Notes under the pieces: generated by a model
Told to the model about the DNA's origin: nothing
The model's database searches: none
The model's input: the letters and a program-made list of their open reading frames with translations, nothing else
Program-made: the position numbers and the translations under genes
NCBI GenBank assembly: GCA_013695405.1
Contig: JACDAO010000295.1
Span: 1 to 5,951, forward strand
DNA: 5,951 nt
From: Acidobacteriota bacterium
GTDB taxonomy: Bacteria > Acidobacteriota > Vicinamibacteria > Vicinamibacterales > Vicinamibacteraceae
Direction: 5' to 3'
Part shown: in pieces, positions 1 to 5,951 of the stretch
How positions within the stretch are numbered: position 1 is the first letter of the stretch
Layout: each line of letters begins with the position of its first letter

Positions 1-1362
1 GCCGAGGACGACCCGCTCGATCTGGCCAAGCCCCGCGGCAAGCAGGACTGGCTGCCCGAGCCGCACTCGATCTGGTATCCACGCACCACCGGCATCTGGC
101 AGACGGTCTGGATCGAACGCCTGCCGCGCACCTCGATCGCCAGCGTGCGCTGGACGCCGTCCCTGGTGCAGTGGGACCTGCAGCTGGACGTCAAACTGGC
201 CGGCCTGCTCACCGCTCCGCTCCGGCTCGACGTCTCTTTGACCTCCGGGTCGCGGCTGCTCGCCGCCGACAGCTACCTGATCACCGGCGACGAGCTGTCA
301 CGGCGCATCGCCTTCTCCGATCCCGGCATCGACGACTCGCGCAACGACCTGCTGTGGAGCCCGGAGTCGCCGCGGCTGATCGACGCCACCCTGGTGCTGC
401 GCGCCGAGGACGGCGCGGTCGTCGACCAGGTCGGCAGCTACACCGCCCTGCGCGACGTCGGGGTCAGCCGCGATCGCTTCCTGCTCAACGATCGGCCGTA
501 CTACCTGCGGCTGGTCCTCGATCAGGGGTACTGGCCCGAGTCCGGCGCCACCGCGCCGAGCGACGAGGCGCTGCGCCGTGACGTCGAACTGGCCAAGGCG
601 ATGGGCTTCAACGGCGTCCGCAAGCATCAGAAGATCGAGGACCCGCGGTATCTGTACTGGGCCGACCGGCTGGGCCTGCTGGTCTGGGAAGAAATGCCGA
701 GCGCGTACCGGTTCACGTCGACCTCGGTGGAGCGGCTGACCCGCGAGTGGATCGACGTGATCGCGCGCGACCGCAGCCACCCCTGCATCGTGGCGTGGGT
801 GCCGTTCAACGAATCGTGGGGTGTGCCGAACCTGCCCGACAACCCGTCGCATCGCCACTACGTGCAGTCGCTCTACCACCTGACCCGCACCCTCGACCCG
901 CACCGCCCGGTGATCGGCAACGACGGCTGGGAGAGCAGCGCCACCGACATCATCGGCATCCATGATTACGACGGCGACCCCGAACGAATCCGCGCGCGGT
1001 ACTACTCGGACGACATCGTGCCGCGGCTGTTCCGGAAAGAACGGCCGGGCGGACGGGTTCTGGTGCTCGAGGGACACGGCCAGTCCGATGTGCCGATCGT
1101 GCTCTCCGAGTTCGGCGGCATCGCCTGCTCATCAGGCACCCAGACCTGGGGGTATTCCCGATCCGATACGGGGGAAGCCCTCAAGCTCAGGTATACGGAG
1201 CTTTTGCGCGCCGTGCACGACCTGCGCATCTTCGCGGGTTACTGCTACACGCAGTTCGCCGACACCTACCAGGAAGCCAACGGCCTGCTGCACGCCGATC
1301 GGACGCCGAAGTTTCCACTGGCCGACATCCTGCACGCCTCGCGCGGTGTCGCGGACCGCTGA
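1..1362 (+). CDS. Glycoside hydrolase family 2 protein (beta-galactosidase/glucuronidase-like), 5' partial
   Basis: The reading frame is open from base 1, so the gene starts upstream; 453 residues are visible. GH2 enzymes are retaining exo-glycosidases that remove terminal sugars such as beta-galactose, beta-glucuronate or beta-mannose. Counting from base 1, residues 1-45 look like the end of the sugar-binding jelly-roll domain (HSIWYPRTTGIWQTVWIE), about 48-150 an Ig-like GH2 domain, and about 155-450 the catalytic TIM barrel. The acid/base motif is WVPFNESWG with Glu271, preceded by the family-typical DRSHPCIVAW. The likely nucleophile is Glu370 in VLSEFGG. Both catalytic residues are present and the frame is unbroken to TGA, so the visible part looks functional. 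The GTG at 145 could be mistaken for a start, but conserved GH2 sequence lies upstream of it in frame. The missing N-terminus hides any signal peptide, so the cellular location is unknown. Substrate cannot be read from sequence; proximity to glf hints at a galactose-containing glycan. Confidence 0.9.
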   Translation, partial: AEDDPLDLAKPRGKQDWLPEPHSIWYPRTTGIWQTVWIERLPRTSIASVRWTPSLVQWDLQLDVKLAGLLTAPLRLDVSLTSGSRLLAADSYLITGDELSRRIAFSDPGIDDSRNDLLWSPESPRLIDATLVLRAEDGAVVDQVGSYTALRDVGVSRDRFLLNDRPYYLRLVLDQGYWPESGATAPSDEALRRDVELAKAMGFNGVRKHQKIEDPRYLYWADRLGLLVWEEMPSAYRFTSTSVERLTREWIDVIARDRSHPCIVAWVPFNESWGVPNLPDNPSHRHYVQSLYHLTRTLDPHRPVIGNDGWESSATDIIGIHDYDGDPERIRARYYSDDIVPRLFRKERPGGRVLVLEGHGQSDVPIVLSEFGGIACSSGTQTWGYSRSDTGEALKLRYTELLRAVHDLRIFAGYCYTQFADTYQEANGLLHADRTPKFPLADILHASRGVADR

Positions 1363-1483
1363 GCTGTCGTTCCTTGCAGCGACGGTAGCAGTCCAATACG
1401 CCACGCGCAGGCTCGGCAGCGCCTCACATACCGCCGTGTGGCCCAGAGCGAAAGCGGCACGCTAGTTGAATTGTCGAACGGGC
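1363..1483 (+). other. Non-coding gap between the GH2 and glycosyltransferase genes
   Basis: This 121-base gap is much longer than the 5-base gap downstream, so the glycosyltransferase and glf may have their own promoter here. I see no convincing -35/-10 pair: TTGCAG at 1374-1379 with TACGCC at 1397-1402 has 17-base spacing but matches consensus poorly. A short imperfect hairpin begins right after the GH2 stop: GTCG at 1366-1369 pairs with CGAC at 1380-1383, extended by GCT at 1363-1365 pairing with AGC at 1387-1389 around a 3-base bulge. It has no following T run, so it is not a clear terminator. No strong ribosome binding site precedes the ATG at 1484. Confidence 0.4.
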
Positions 1484-2665
1484 ATGAATCCCCCTTCTCC
1501 TGCAGCCGACCTGATCTGTTTCTCGCACTTGCGGTGGGACTTCGTGTGGCAGCGCCCGCAGCACCTGTTGAGCCGGGCCGCCCGCGACCGTCGCGTCTGG
1601 TTCGTCGAGGAGCCGCTGCCCACCGACGGCGAGGCCTGGCTCGAGTGCCGGCCAGTCACCGACCGGTTGGCTCGCGTCATCCCGCATCTACCTGATGAGC
1701 TGTCGGCCGAAGCCGCCTGTCGCACGCAGGGGGAGTTGCTCGGCCGTTTCTGGCGCGAGCGCAAGTTCGTCAGTCCACTGCTCTGGTACTACACGCCGAT
1801 GGCGCTGCCGTTCACGCGCACCCTGGCGGCGGGCGTGGTGGTCTACGACTGCATGGACGAACTGTCGGCATTCAAGGGCGCATCCCCCGCGCTGCGTGGC
1901 CTGGAGCGCGACCTGCTGGACCGGGCGCAGCTGGTGTTCACCGGCGGCGTCAGTCTGTACGAGGCCAAGAAGCACCAGCACCCGTCGGTGCACGCGTGCC
2001 CGAGCAGCGTCGACAAAGCGCACTTTGCCAAGGCCCGTCAGCCCTTGCCGGCACCCGCCGATCAGGCGCCGATCCCGGGTCCGCGCGTCGGCTTCTTCGG
2101 GGTGATCGACGAACGGCTCGACATCGGGTTGATGGCGTCACTGGCCGGTCTGCGGCCCGACTACCACTTCGTGATGCTGGGACCGGTGGTCAAGGTGGAT
2201 CCCGACACGCTGCCGCAGGCGCCGAACCTGCACTATCTCGGCATGAAGACCTACGCCGAGCTGCCGTCGTACCTGTCGTCCTGGGACGTGGCGATCCTGC
2301 CATTCGCCCGCAACGAGGCGACCCGCTTCATCAGCCCGACCAAGACGCCCGAGTATCTGGCGGCCGGCTGCCCGGTGGTGTCGACCTCGATCGCCGACGT
2401 GGTCAATCCGTACGGACGCCAGCGACTGGCGCGGATCGCCGACGATGCCGAGTCGTTCGCCGAGGCGATCGACGCCTCGCTGGCCGACGGGCCCGAGCGG
2501 CTGGCTCGCGCCGATGCCTTCCTCGCCGGGATCTCGTGGGATCGTACCTGGCAGGGCATGCAGTCGTTGATTCACGACGTCGCCCGCCGTGCCGAGCGTC
2601 CCTCGCAGGGCCGCGCCGTTCCCACTGCCCCGGTGGGCACCGTGGCCGCCGGACCGGCGGCCTGA
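1484..2665 (+). CDS. GT-B fold glycosyltransferase, TuaH-like, glf-linked
   Basis: A 393-residue cytoplasmic glycosyltransferase with no visible transmembrane segment or signal peptide. It resembles the GT1/GT4-type proteins annotated as TuaH-like that often sit beside glf. The N-terminal half opens with FSHLRWDFVWQRPQHLLSR (13-31) and carries YDCMDE (121-126). The C-terminal Rossmann half starts around GFFGVIDERLD (203-213) and holds the sugar-nucleotide site SPTKTPEYLAAGCPVVST (284-301), with Glu290 in the place of the second Glu of the usual E-x7-E element. The last 25 or so residues are Ala/Pro-rich and probably disordered. I chose the ATG at 1484 because the conserved family sequence begins a few residues after it; an in-frame TTG at 1466 would add six residues without better signals. 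The stop is 5 bases before glf, so the two are very likely co-transcribed and perhaps translationally coupled. Donor and acceptor are unknown; UDP-galactofuranose is an attractive donor only because of the neighbour. Confidence 0.88.
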   Translation: MNPPSPAADLICFSHLRWDFVWQRPQHLLSRAARDRRVWFVEEPLPTDGEAWLECRPVTDRLARVIPHLPDELSAEAACRTQGELLGRFWRERKFVSPLLWYYTPMALPFTRTLAAGVVVYDCMDELSAFKGASPALRGLERDLLDRAQLVFTGGVSLYEAKKHQHPSVHACPSSVDKAHFAKARQPLPAPADQAPIPGPRVGFFGVIDERLDIGLMASLAGLRPDYHFVMLGPVVKVDPDTLPQAPNLHYLGMKTYAELPSYLSSWDVAILPFARNEATRFISPTKTPEYLAAGCPVVSTSIADVVNPYGRQRLARIADDAESFAEAIDASLADGPERLARADAFLAGISWDRTWQGMQSLIHDVARRAERPSQGRAVPTAPVGTVAAGPAA

Positions 2666-2670
2666 TCGCC

Positions 2671-3816
2671 ATGGCGTTCGATTACCTCATCGTCGGCGCA
2701 GGATTCTCCGGCAGCGTGCTGGCCGAACGGCTGGCCCGCGTTGCGGGCAAGCGCATCCTGCTGATCGACAAGCGTCCGCACATCGCCGGCAATGCCTATG
2801 ACCACTTCGACGAGGCGGGCGTGCAGGTCCACAAATACGGTCCGCACATCTTCCACACCAACTCGAAGGAAGTGTTTGATTACCTGTCGCAGTTCACCGA
2901 GTGGCGGCCGTATCAGCACCGCGTCAAGGCCAGCGTCGACGGCCAGTTGCTGCCCATCCCGATCAACCTCGACACGGTCAACGGCCTGTATGGCCTGAGC
3001 ATGAGTTCCTACGATGTCGAGAGCTTCTTCAACGCCGCCGCAGAGCGGGTCGAGCAGGTGAAGACTTCCGAAGACGTCATCGTCAATCGGGTCGGCCGCG
3101 AGCTCTACGAGAAGTTCTTCCGCAACTACACCCGCAAGCAATGGGGCATGGATCCGTCAGAGCTCGATGCGCAGGTGACCGCGCGCGTCCCGGTGCGGAC
3201 CAATCGCGACGACCGGTACTTCACCGACACCTACCAGGTGATGCCGCGCCGCGGCTACACCCGGATGTTCGAACGGATGATCGATCACCCGAACATCAAG
3301 GTGCTGCTCAACACCACGTATGCCGAGATTGTCGACGAGATCGCGCATGCCGAGGTGATCTACACCGGGCCGGTGGACGAGTACTTCGACTACTGCTACG
3401 GCAAGCTGCCGTACCGCTCGCTGCGTTTCGAGTTCGAGACCTTCGACACGCCGCAGGTCCAGCCGGTGGCGGTGATCAACTATCCGAACGAGCAGCCGTA
3501 CACCCGCGTCACCGAGTTCAAGCACCTCACCGGGCAGGTCCACGCCAAGACCACGGTGGTCTACGAGTACCCGCAGGCCGAGGGCGATCCGTACTATCCG
3601 GTGCCCCGCCCCGAGAACACGGCGCTGTACCAGCAGTACAAGGCGCTTGCCGATGCCACGGCGGGCGTGCACTTCGTCGGCCGACTCGGTACCTACAAGT
3701 ACTACAACATGGACCAGGTGACCGCGCAGGCGCTGACCCTGTTCGCCCGGATCACGGGCCGGCCCCGTGCCGAGATCTCGGCAGCGGTCCCGGTGCCTGC
3801 CACGGTCCGCAGCTAG
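2671..3816 (+). CDS. glf: UDP-galactopyranose mutase
   Basis: This flavoenzyme interconverts UDP-galactopyranose and UDP-galactofuranose in the cytoplasm, supplying the donor for galactofuranose in O-antigen, capsule or other surface glycans. It works with reduced FAD through a flavin-sugar N5 adduct. The 381-residue length fits the bacterial family. The dinucleotide-binding motif GAGFSG is at 9-14, followed by the acidic strand end LLID (30-33) and RPHIAGNAYD (35-44). HKYGPHIFHT follows, then TRKQWG with Trp158, RVPVR (172-176), the YTRVTEFKH segment with Arg279 (probable substrate-phosphate arginine), YYPVPRPEN (from 308) and GRLGTYKYYNMDQV (337-350). All family hallmarks are present; in the last motif Asn346 stands where the Klebsiella and mycobacterial enzymes have Asp (YLDM). 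The ATG at 2671 is right at the conserved N-terminus. The same frame is open for hundreds of bases upstream, but that is only a shadow of the glycosyltransferase. The nearest purine-rich stretch, GGCGG at 2656-2660, is a weak ribosome binding site. Confidence 0.97.
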   Translation: MAFDYLIVGAGFSGSVLAERLARVAGKRILLIDKRPHIAGNAYDHFDEAGVQVHKYGPHIFHTNSKEVFDYLSQFTEWRPYQHRVKASVDGQLLPIPINLDTVNGLYGLSMSSYDVESFFNAAAERVEQVKTSEDVIVNRVGRELYEKFFRNYTRKQWGMDPSELDAQVTARVPVRTNRDDRYFTDTYQVMPRRGYTRMFERMIDHPNIKVLLNTTYAEIVDEIAHAEVIYTGPVDEYFDYCYGKLPYRSLRFEFETFDTPQVQPVAVINYPNEQPYTRVTEFKHLTGQVHAKTTVVYEYPQAEGDPYYPVPRPENTALYQQYKALADATAGVHFVGRLGTYKYYNMDQVTAQALTLFARITGRPRAEISAAVPVPATVRS

Positions 3817-3862
3817 CGCGTGACGGCGCAACGGCGACGGGCGTGTGCTGCCGCGGCGCGGG

Positions 3863-3899
3863 TGACCGGCGGCCGAGCCAGCCCGGGACGGCCCGGTCA
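3863..3899. terminator. GC-rich inverted repeat between convergent genes, possible terminator
   Basis: TGACCGG at 3863-3869 is perfectly complementary to CCGGTCA at 3893-3899. The stem continues with GCCG (3872-3875) against CGGC (3889-3892) after a 2-base bulge, giving 11 pairs and a 13-base loop. It sits 46 bases past the glf stop, and its right arm contains the stop codon of the minus-strand Usp gene. Neither side has a T tract, so this is not a classical intrinsic terminator. In sequence this GC-rich such repeats also arise by chance. Confidence 0.3.
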
Positions 3900-4826
3900 G
3901 CCGAGGAAGCCAAGCACCTGCGTGCCGCGCGTCTCGTGCGGCAGGGCCAGCACCGGCACCGGCGACGAGCACAACACCTGATACGCAACGGTCCCGACCC
4001 GCACCGTGAACAGGCCCGTGCCGCCGTGCAGGCCGAGCACAATCAGGTCCACGGTCTCCCGGTTCGCGACCTCGGCAATTTCTTCGGAGACCAGTCCCTG
4101 CGCGACCTCGAGGTCAGGCATCGGTTCCAGCCCGAGTGCGTCGGCCAGGCGCTGCAGGGCCTCGAGCGCCTTGCCCTGGGCCGACGTGGCCTGATCGGGC
4201 TGGTCGCGCACCTCGAGATCGATCGGCGTCGGCAGCACGGTCCAGCGACCGCCCTCGTCGCCGGGCATGACGTGCAGCAACCTGACCGTCGCGTGGCTGG
4301 CGCGCGCGACCCGGGCCGCGACTCGCCCGTCGTCGAGCACGTGATCGTGGAAGTCCACCGGCACCAGCACCTCCTCGAGTTCGCCAATCGTCCGCATCTG
4401 ACCGGTGGCGACCGCTGGCGGCACCACCAGCACCGGGCGGGTCGCTGCGTGCAGGACCTGCTCGGCGACCGAGCCGCACATCACCTTGCTGACGCCGGTG
4501 GCGCCCTGGGTGCCGAGGACGATCAGCTGCGCGCCGCCGGTGTCGGCAGCCCGCAGGATCTCGACAGACGGGTCGCCGATCGCCACCACATTGCGGTGTG
4601 CGGCGGCAGCGCCGGCGCCGAGCGTGTCGTCGACGAAGTCGGTCAGCGCTTGCGCCAGCAGTGCGAGCGGATCGTCGCCGGCATGCAGGCGTTGGGCCGT
4701 GGCCAGCAACGGGTCGGCGACCGTCAGGACGGTCAGCGGCTGGGCGAAGGTCGCGGCGATCCGCCCCGCGCTGGTCAGCGCGACGGACGAAGGCGGCGAG
4801 AAATCGACGGCGCACAGGATCGACAT
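3897..4826 (-). CDS. Universal stress protein with two tandem UspA domains
   Basis: A 309-residue cytoplasmic protein made of two Usp folds, about 1-140 and 150-297. Tandem Usp proteins bind ATP and are linked to survival under stress, stasis or low oxygen, but molecular targets are mostly unknown. Each half begins with a beta-strand ending in an adenine-contacting Asp (CAVDFS, Asp8; VPVDFH, Asp158). Each half also ends with an exact G-2x-G-9x-G-(S/T) nucleotide motif: Gly105-TQ-Gly108 to Gly118-Ser119, and Gly265-LH-Gly268 to Gly278-Thr279. Both halves are therefore predicted to bind ATP, unlike tandem proteins with one decayed site. The ATG at 4826 is chosen because the conserved strand MSILCAVDFS starts there and a GGAGG lies upstream; a TTG at 4862 would add 12 residues and overlap the preceding gene. 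The gene follows the RecD2 helicase gene by 32 bases on the same strand and is probably in its transcript. It converges on glf. Confidence 0.93.
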   Translation of the reverse strand: MSILCAVDFSPPSSVALTSAGRIAATFAQPLTVLTVADPLLATAQRLHAGDDPLALLAQALTDFVDDTLGAGAAAAHRNVVAIGDPSVEILRAADTGGAQLIVLGTQGATGVSKVMCGSVAEQVLHAATRPVLVVPPAVATGQMRTIGELEEVLVPVDFHDHVLDDGRVAARVARASHATVRLLHVMPGDEGGRWTVLPTPIDLEVRDQPDQATSAQGKALEALQRLADALGLEPMPDLEVAQGLVSEEIAEVANRETVDLIVLGLHGGTGLFTVRVGTVAYQVLCSSPVPVLALPHETRGTQVLGFLG

Positions 4827-4838
4827 GACCGGCAGCGT

Positions 4839-4843
4839 CCTCC
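4839..4843 (-). promoter_or_regulatory. Ribosome binding site for the tandem Usp gene
   Basis: On the minus strand this reads GGAGG, a strong Shine-Dalgarno core, ending 12 bases before the ATG at 4826. The spacing is slightly long but workable. The site supports the ATG over the upstream TTG at 4862, which would place this motif inside the coding sequence. It lies in the 32-base gap after the helicase stop. Confidence 0.6.
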
Positions 4844-4858
4844 GTTCCACGCACGCCG

Positions 4859-5951
4859 TCAAGCCTGCAGCAGGTCGCGCAGCTGCGACCAGCGACGGCG
4901 AGTCTGCATCCCCTTTACCGCGATGGCCAACGCCCGCGTCTGCCCCACCAGCACCACCAGTGACTTGCCGCGGGTGACGCCGGTGTACAGCAGGTGTCGC
5001 TGCAGCATCGTGTAGTGCTGCGTCGTCACCGGGATGACCACCGCGGGATACTCCGAGCCCTGCGCCTTGTGGATGGTGGTGGCATAGGCCAGCACCAGCC
5101 GATCGAGATCGGCGAGCTCGTAGATCACGGCGCGGCCGTCGATCTCAACGGTGACGCACGCCTGATCGGCTGCGATCGCACGAATCACGCCGAGGTCGCC
5201 GTTGTACACGTCCCGGTCGTAGTCGTTCTCGATCTGCATGACCTTGTCGCCGACCGCAAAGCGCTGGCCGAAGCGCTCGATCGCCGGTGCGCCGTGCGGG
5301 TTGAGCAGGCGCTGCAGGGCCTGGTTCAGTGCCTTGGCACCGAGGCTGCCGCGGTTCATCGGACACAGCACCTGGACGTCGCGCACCGGGTCCAGCCCGA
5401 ACCGCCGCGGGATGCGCTCGGCCACCACCTGCAACAGCTTCTGCTGCGCCCGTTCGGGCGAGTCGGCGGCGACGAAGAAACAGTCGCCGTCGCCATCCTG
5501 CGCGAACACCGGCAGGTGGCCCGCGTTGATGGCGTGAGCGGCGAGCACGATGCGGCTCGCAGCGGACTGCCGGTGGATCTCGGTCAGGCGCACCACCGGA
5601 ACCCGGCCCGAGGCAATCACGTCGGCCAGCACCTGCCCCGGGCCGACCGATGGCAGCTGATCGACGTCGCCGACCAGCAGCACGCCCATCGTGTCGGGCA
5701 CCGCCTGCAGCAGGTGCGCCATCAGCACGACGTCGACCATCGAGGCCTCGTCGATCACCAGCAGATCGCCTTCGAGCGGATGCCGGGCCGACCGGCGGAA
5801 GCGGCCGTCCTGCGGCATGATCTCGAGCAGGCGATGGATGGTGCGGGCTTCGAGGCCGGTGGCTTCGGCCATCCGCCTCGCCGCACGTCCAGTGGGGGCG
5901 GCCAGCAGCGGGCGCACGCCCTTGGCCATCAGGATGCCGAGGATCGCGCGC
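4859..5951 (-). CDS. recD2: RecD2-type SF1B ATP-dependent DNA helicase (exodeoxyribonuclease V alpha-like), 5' partial
   Basis: The frame is open to the window edge, so only the C-terminal 363 residues are visible, about half of a typical RecD2 of some 720-750 residues. The Walker A loop and N-terminal domain lie outside. RecD2 enzymes unwind DNA 5' to 3' and take part in repair and replication stress, usually without RecBC. Counting from the Met codon at 5929, which is internal, motif Ia is [13 protein letters not shown] (8-20). Walker B is LLVIDEAS (56-63), motif [13 protein letters not shown] (88-97), and motif IV-like LTEIHRQS (115-122). The [21 protein letters not shown] stretch starts at 224; motif V/VI regions include [11 protein letters not shown] (284-294) and [10 protein letters not shown] (313-322). 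All visible helicase motifs are intact. RecD2 rather than the RecBCD subunit RecD is favoured by the GDKVMQ-N-Y-VYNGD-G pattern, but the absent N-terminus leaves some doubt. The Usp gene follows after 32 bases, suggesting one transcript. Confidence 0.9.
   Translation of the reverse strand, partial: RAILGILMAKGVRPLLAAPTGRAARRMAEATGLEARTIHRLLEIMPQDGRFRRSARHPLEGDLLVIDEASMVDVVLMAHLLQAVPDTMGVLLVGDVDQLPSVGPGQVLADVIASGRVPVVRLTEIHRQSAASRIVLAAHAINAGHLPVFAQDGDGDCFFVAADSPERAQQKLLQVVAERIPRRFGLDPVRDVQVLCPMNRGSLGAKALNQALQRLLNPHGAPAIERFGQRFAVGDKVMQIENDYDRDVYNGDLGVIRAIAADQACVTVEIDGRAVIYELADLDRLVLAYATTIHKAQGSEYPAVVIPVTTQHYTMLQRHLLYTGVTRGKSLVVLVGQTRALAIAVKGMQTRRRWSQLRDLLQA

Noticed and set aside
145..147. GTG as the start of the GH2 gene
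   Set aside because: The frame continues upstream to base 1 with recognisable GH2 sequence (WYPRTTGIWQTVWIE), so the gene is cut by the window edge and does not start here.
298..1077. A 259-residue minus-strand open frame opposite the GH2 gene
   Set aside because: It lies fully antisense to conserved catalytic sequence and shows no recognisable domain; such frames are expected from codon bias at this GC content.
1374..1402. A sigma-70-like promoter upstream of the glycosyltransferase
   Set aside because: TTGCAG and TACGCC match only about three and two consensus bases respectively; the 17-base spacing alone is not enough to call it.
1996..2670. Long in-frame upstream extension of glf that would give a 606-residue protein
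   Set aside because: It overlaps the conserved C-terminal half of the glycosyltransferase in another frame, and its translation is Arg/Ala/Gly-rich with no domain. Glf homology starts precisely at the ATG at 2671.
2901..5015. A 704-residue plus-strand open frame running through glf, the junction, usp and recD2
   Set aside because: Its composition is typical of a high-GC shadow frame (Arg, Gln, His, Gly-rich), it crosses a convergent gene junction, and each segment is better explained by a recognised gene in another frame or strand.
5927..5929. ATG as the start of the helicase gene
   Set aside because: The upstream in-frame residues RAILGIL fit the helix after Walker A in RecD2 proteins, and starting here would remove the Walker A loop. 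It is an internal methionine.

Overview
The window is GC-rich DNA (roughly two thirds G+C by eye), densely coding, with two convergent gene blocks and no RNA genes, insertion sequences, CRISPR arrays or long repeats that I could find. The style (very high third-position GC, short gaps, Glf of the YYNMDQV type, a TuaH-like glycosyltransferase, a RecD2-type helicase) suggests a free-living high-GC bacterium, most likely a proteobacterium. The genus cannot be read from the sequence, and the proteobacterial assignment is an inference.

Plus-strand block (1-3816): carbohydrate genes. The window opens inside a glycoside hydrolase family 2 gene (1-1362; the 5' end lies outside). After a 121-base gap comes a GT-B glycosyltransferase (1484-2665), then, only 5 bases after its stop, the UDP-galactopyranose mutase gene glf (2671-3816). 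Glf converts UDP-galactopyranose to UDP-galactofuranose, so this block most likely builds a galactofuranose-containing surface glycan. The glycosyltransferase is a natural candidate to use or extend the Galf-containing chain, and the GH2 enzyme may trim or recycle it. These functional links are inferred from gene order.

Convergent junction (3817-3896): an 80-base gap holding one GC-rich inverted repeat without a T tract. It is a weak candidate for a shared terminator.

Minus-strand block (5951-3897, read right to left): the C-terminal half of a RecD2-type SF1B DNA helicase (5951-4859; its Walker A region lies beyond the window), followed after 32 bases by a tandem-domain universal stress protein (4826-3897). 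Both Usp domains keep an intact ATP-binding signature. The two genes look co-transcribed.

Nothing here is clearly an undescribed system. The points most worth a second look are the GH2-GT-glf neighbourhood as a possible Galf build/trim unit, the Asn in a Glf position that is Asp in the well-studied enzymes, and the recD2-usp pairing.
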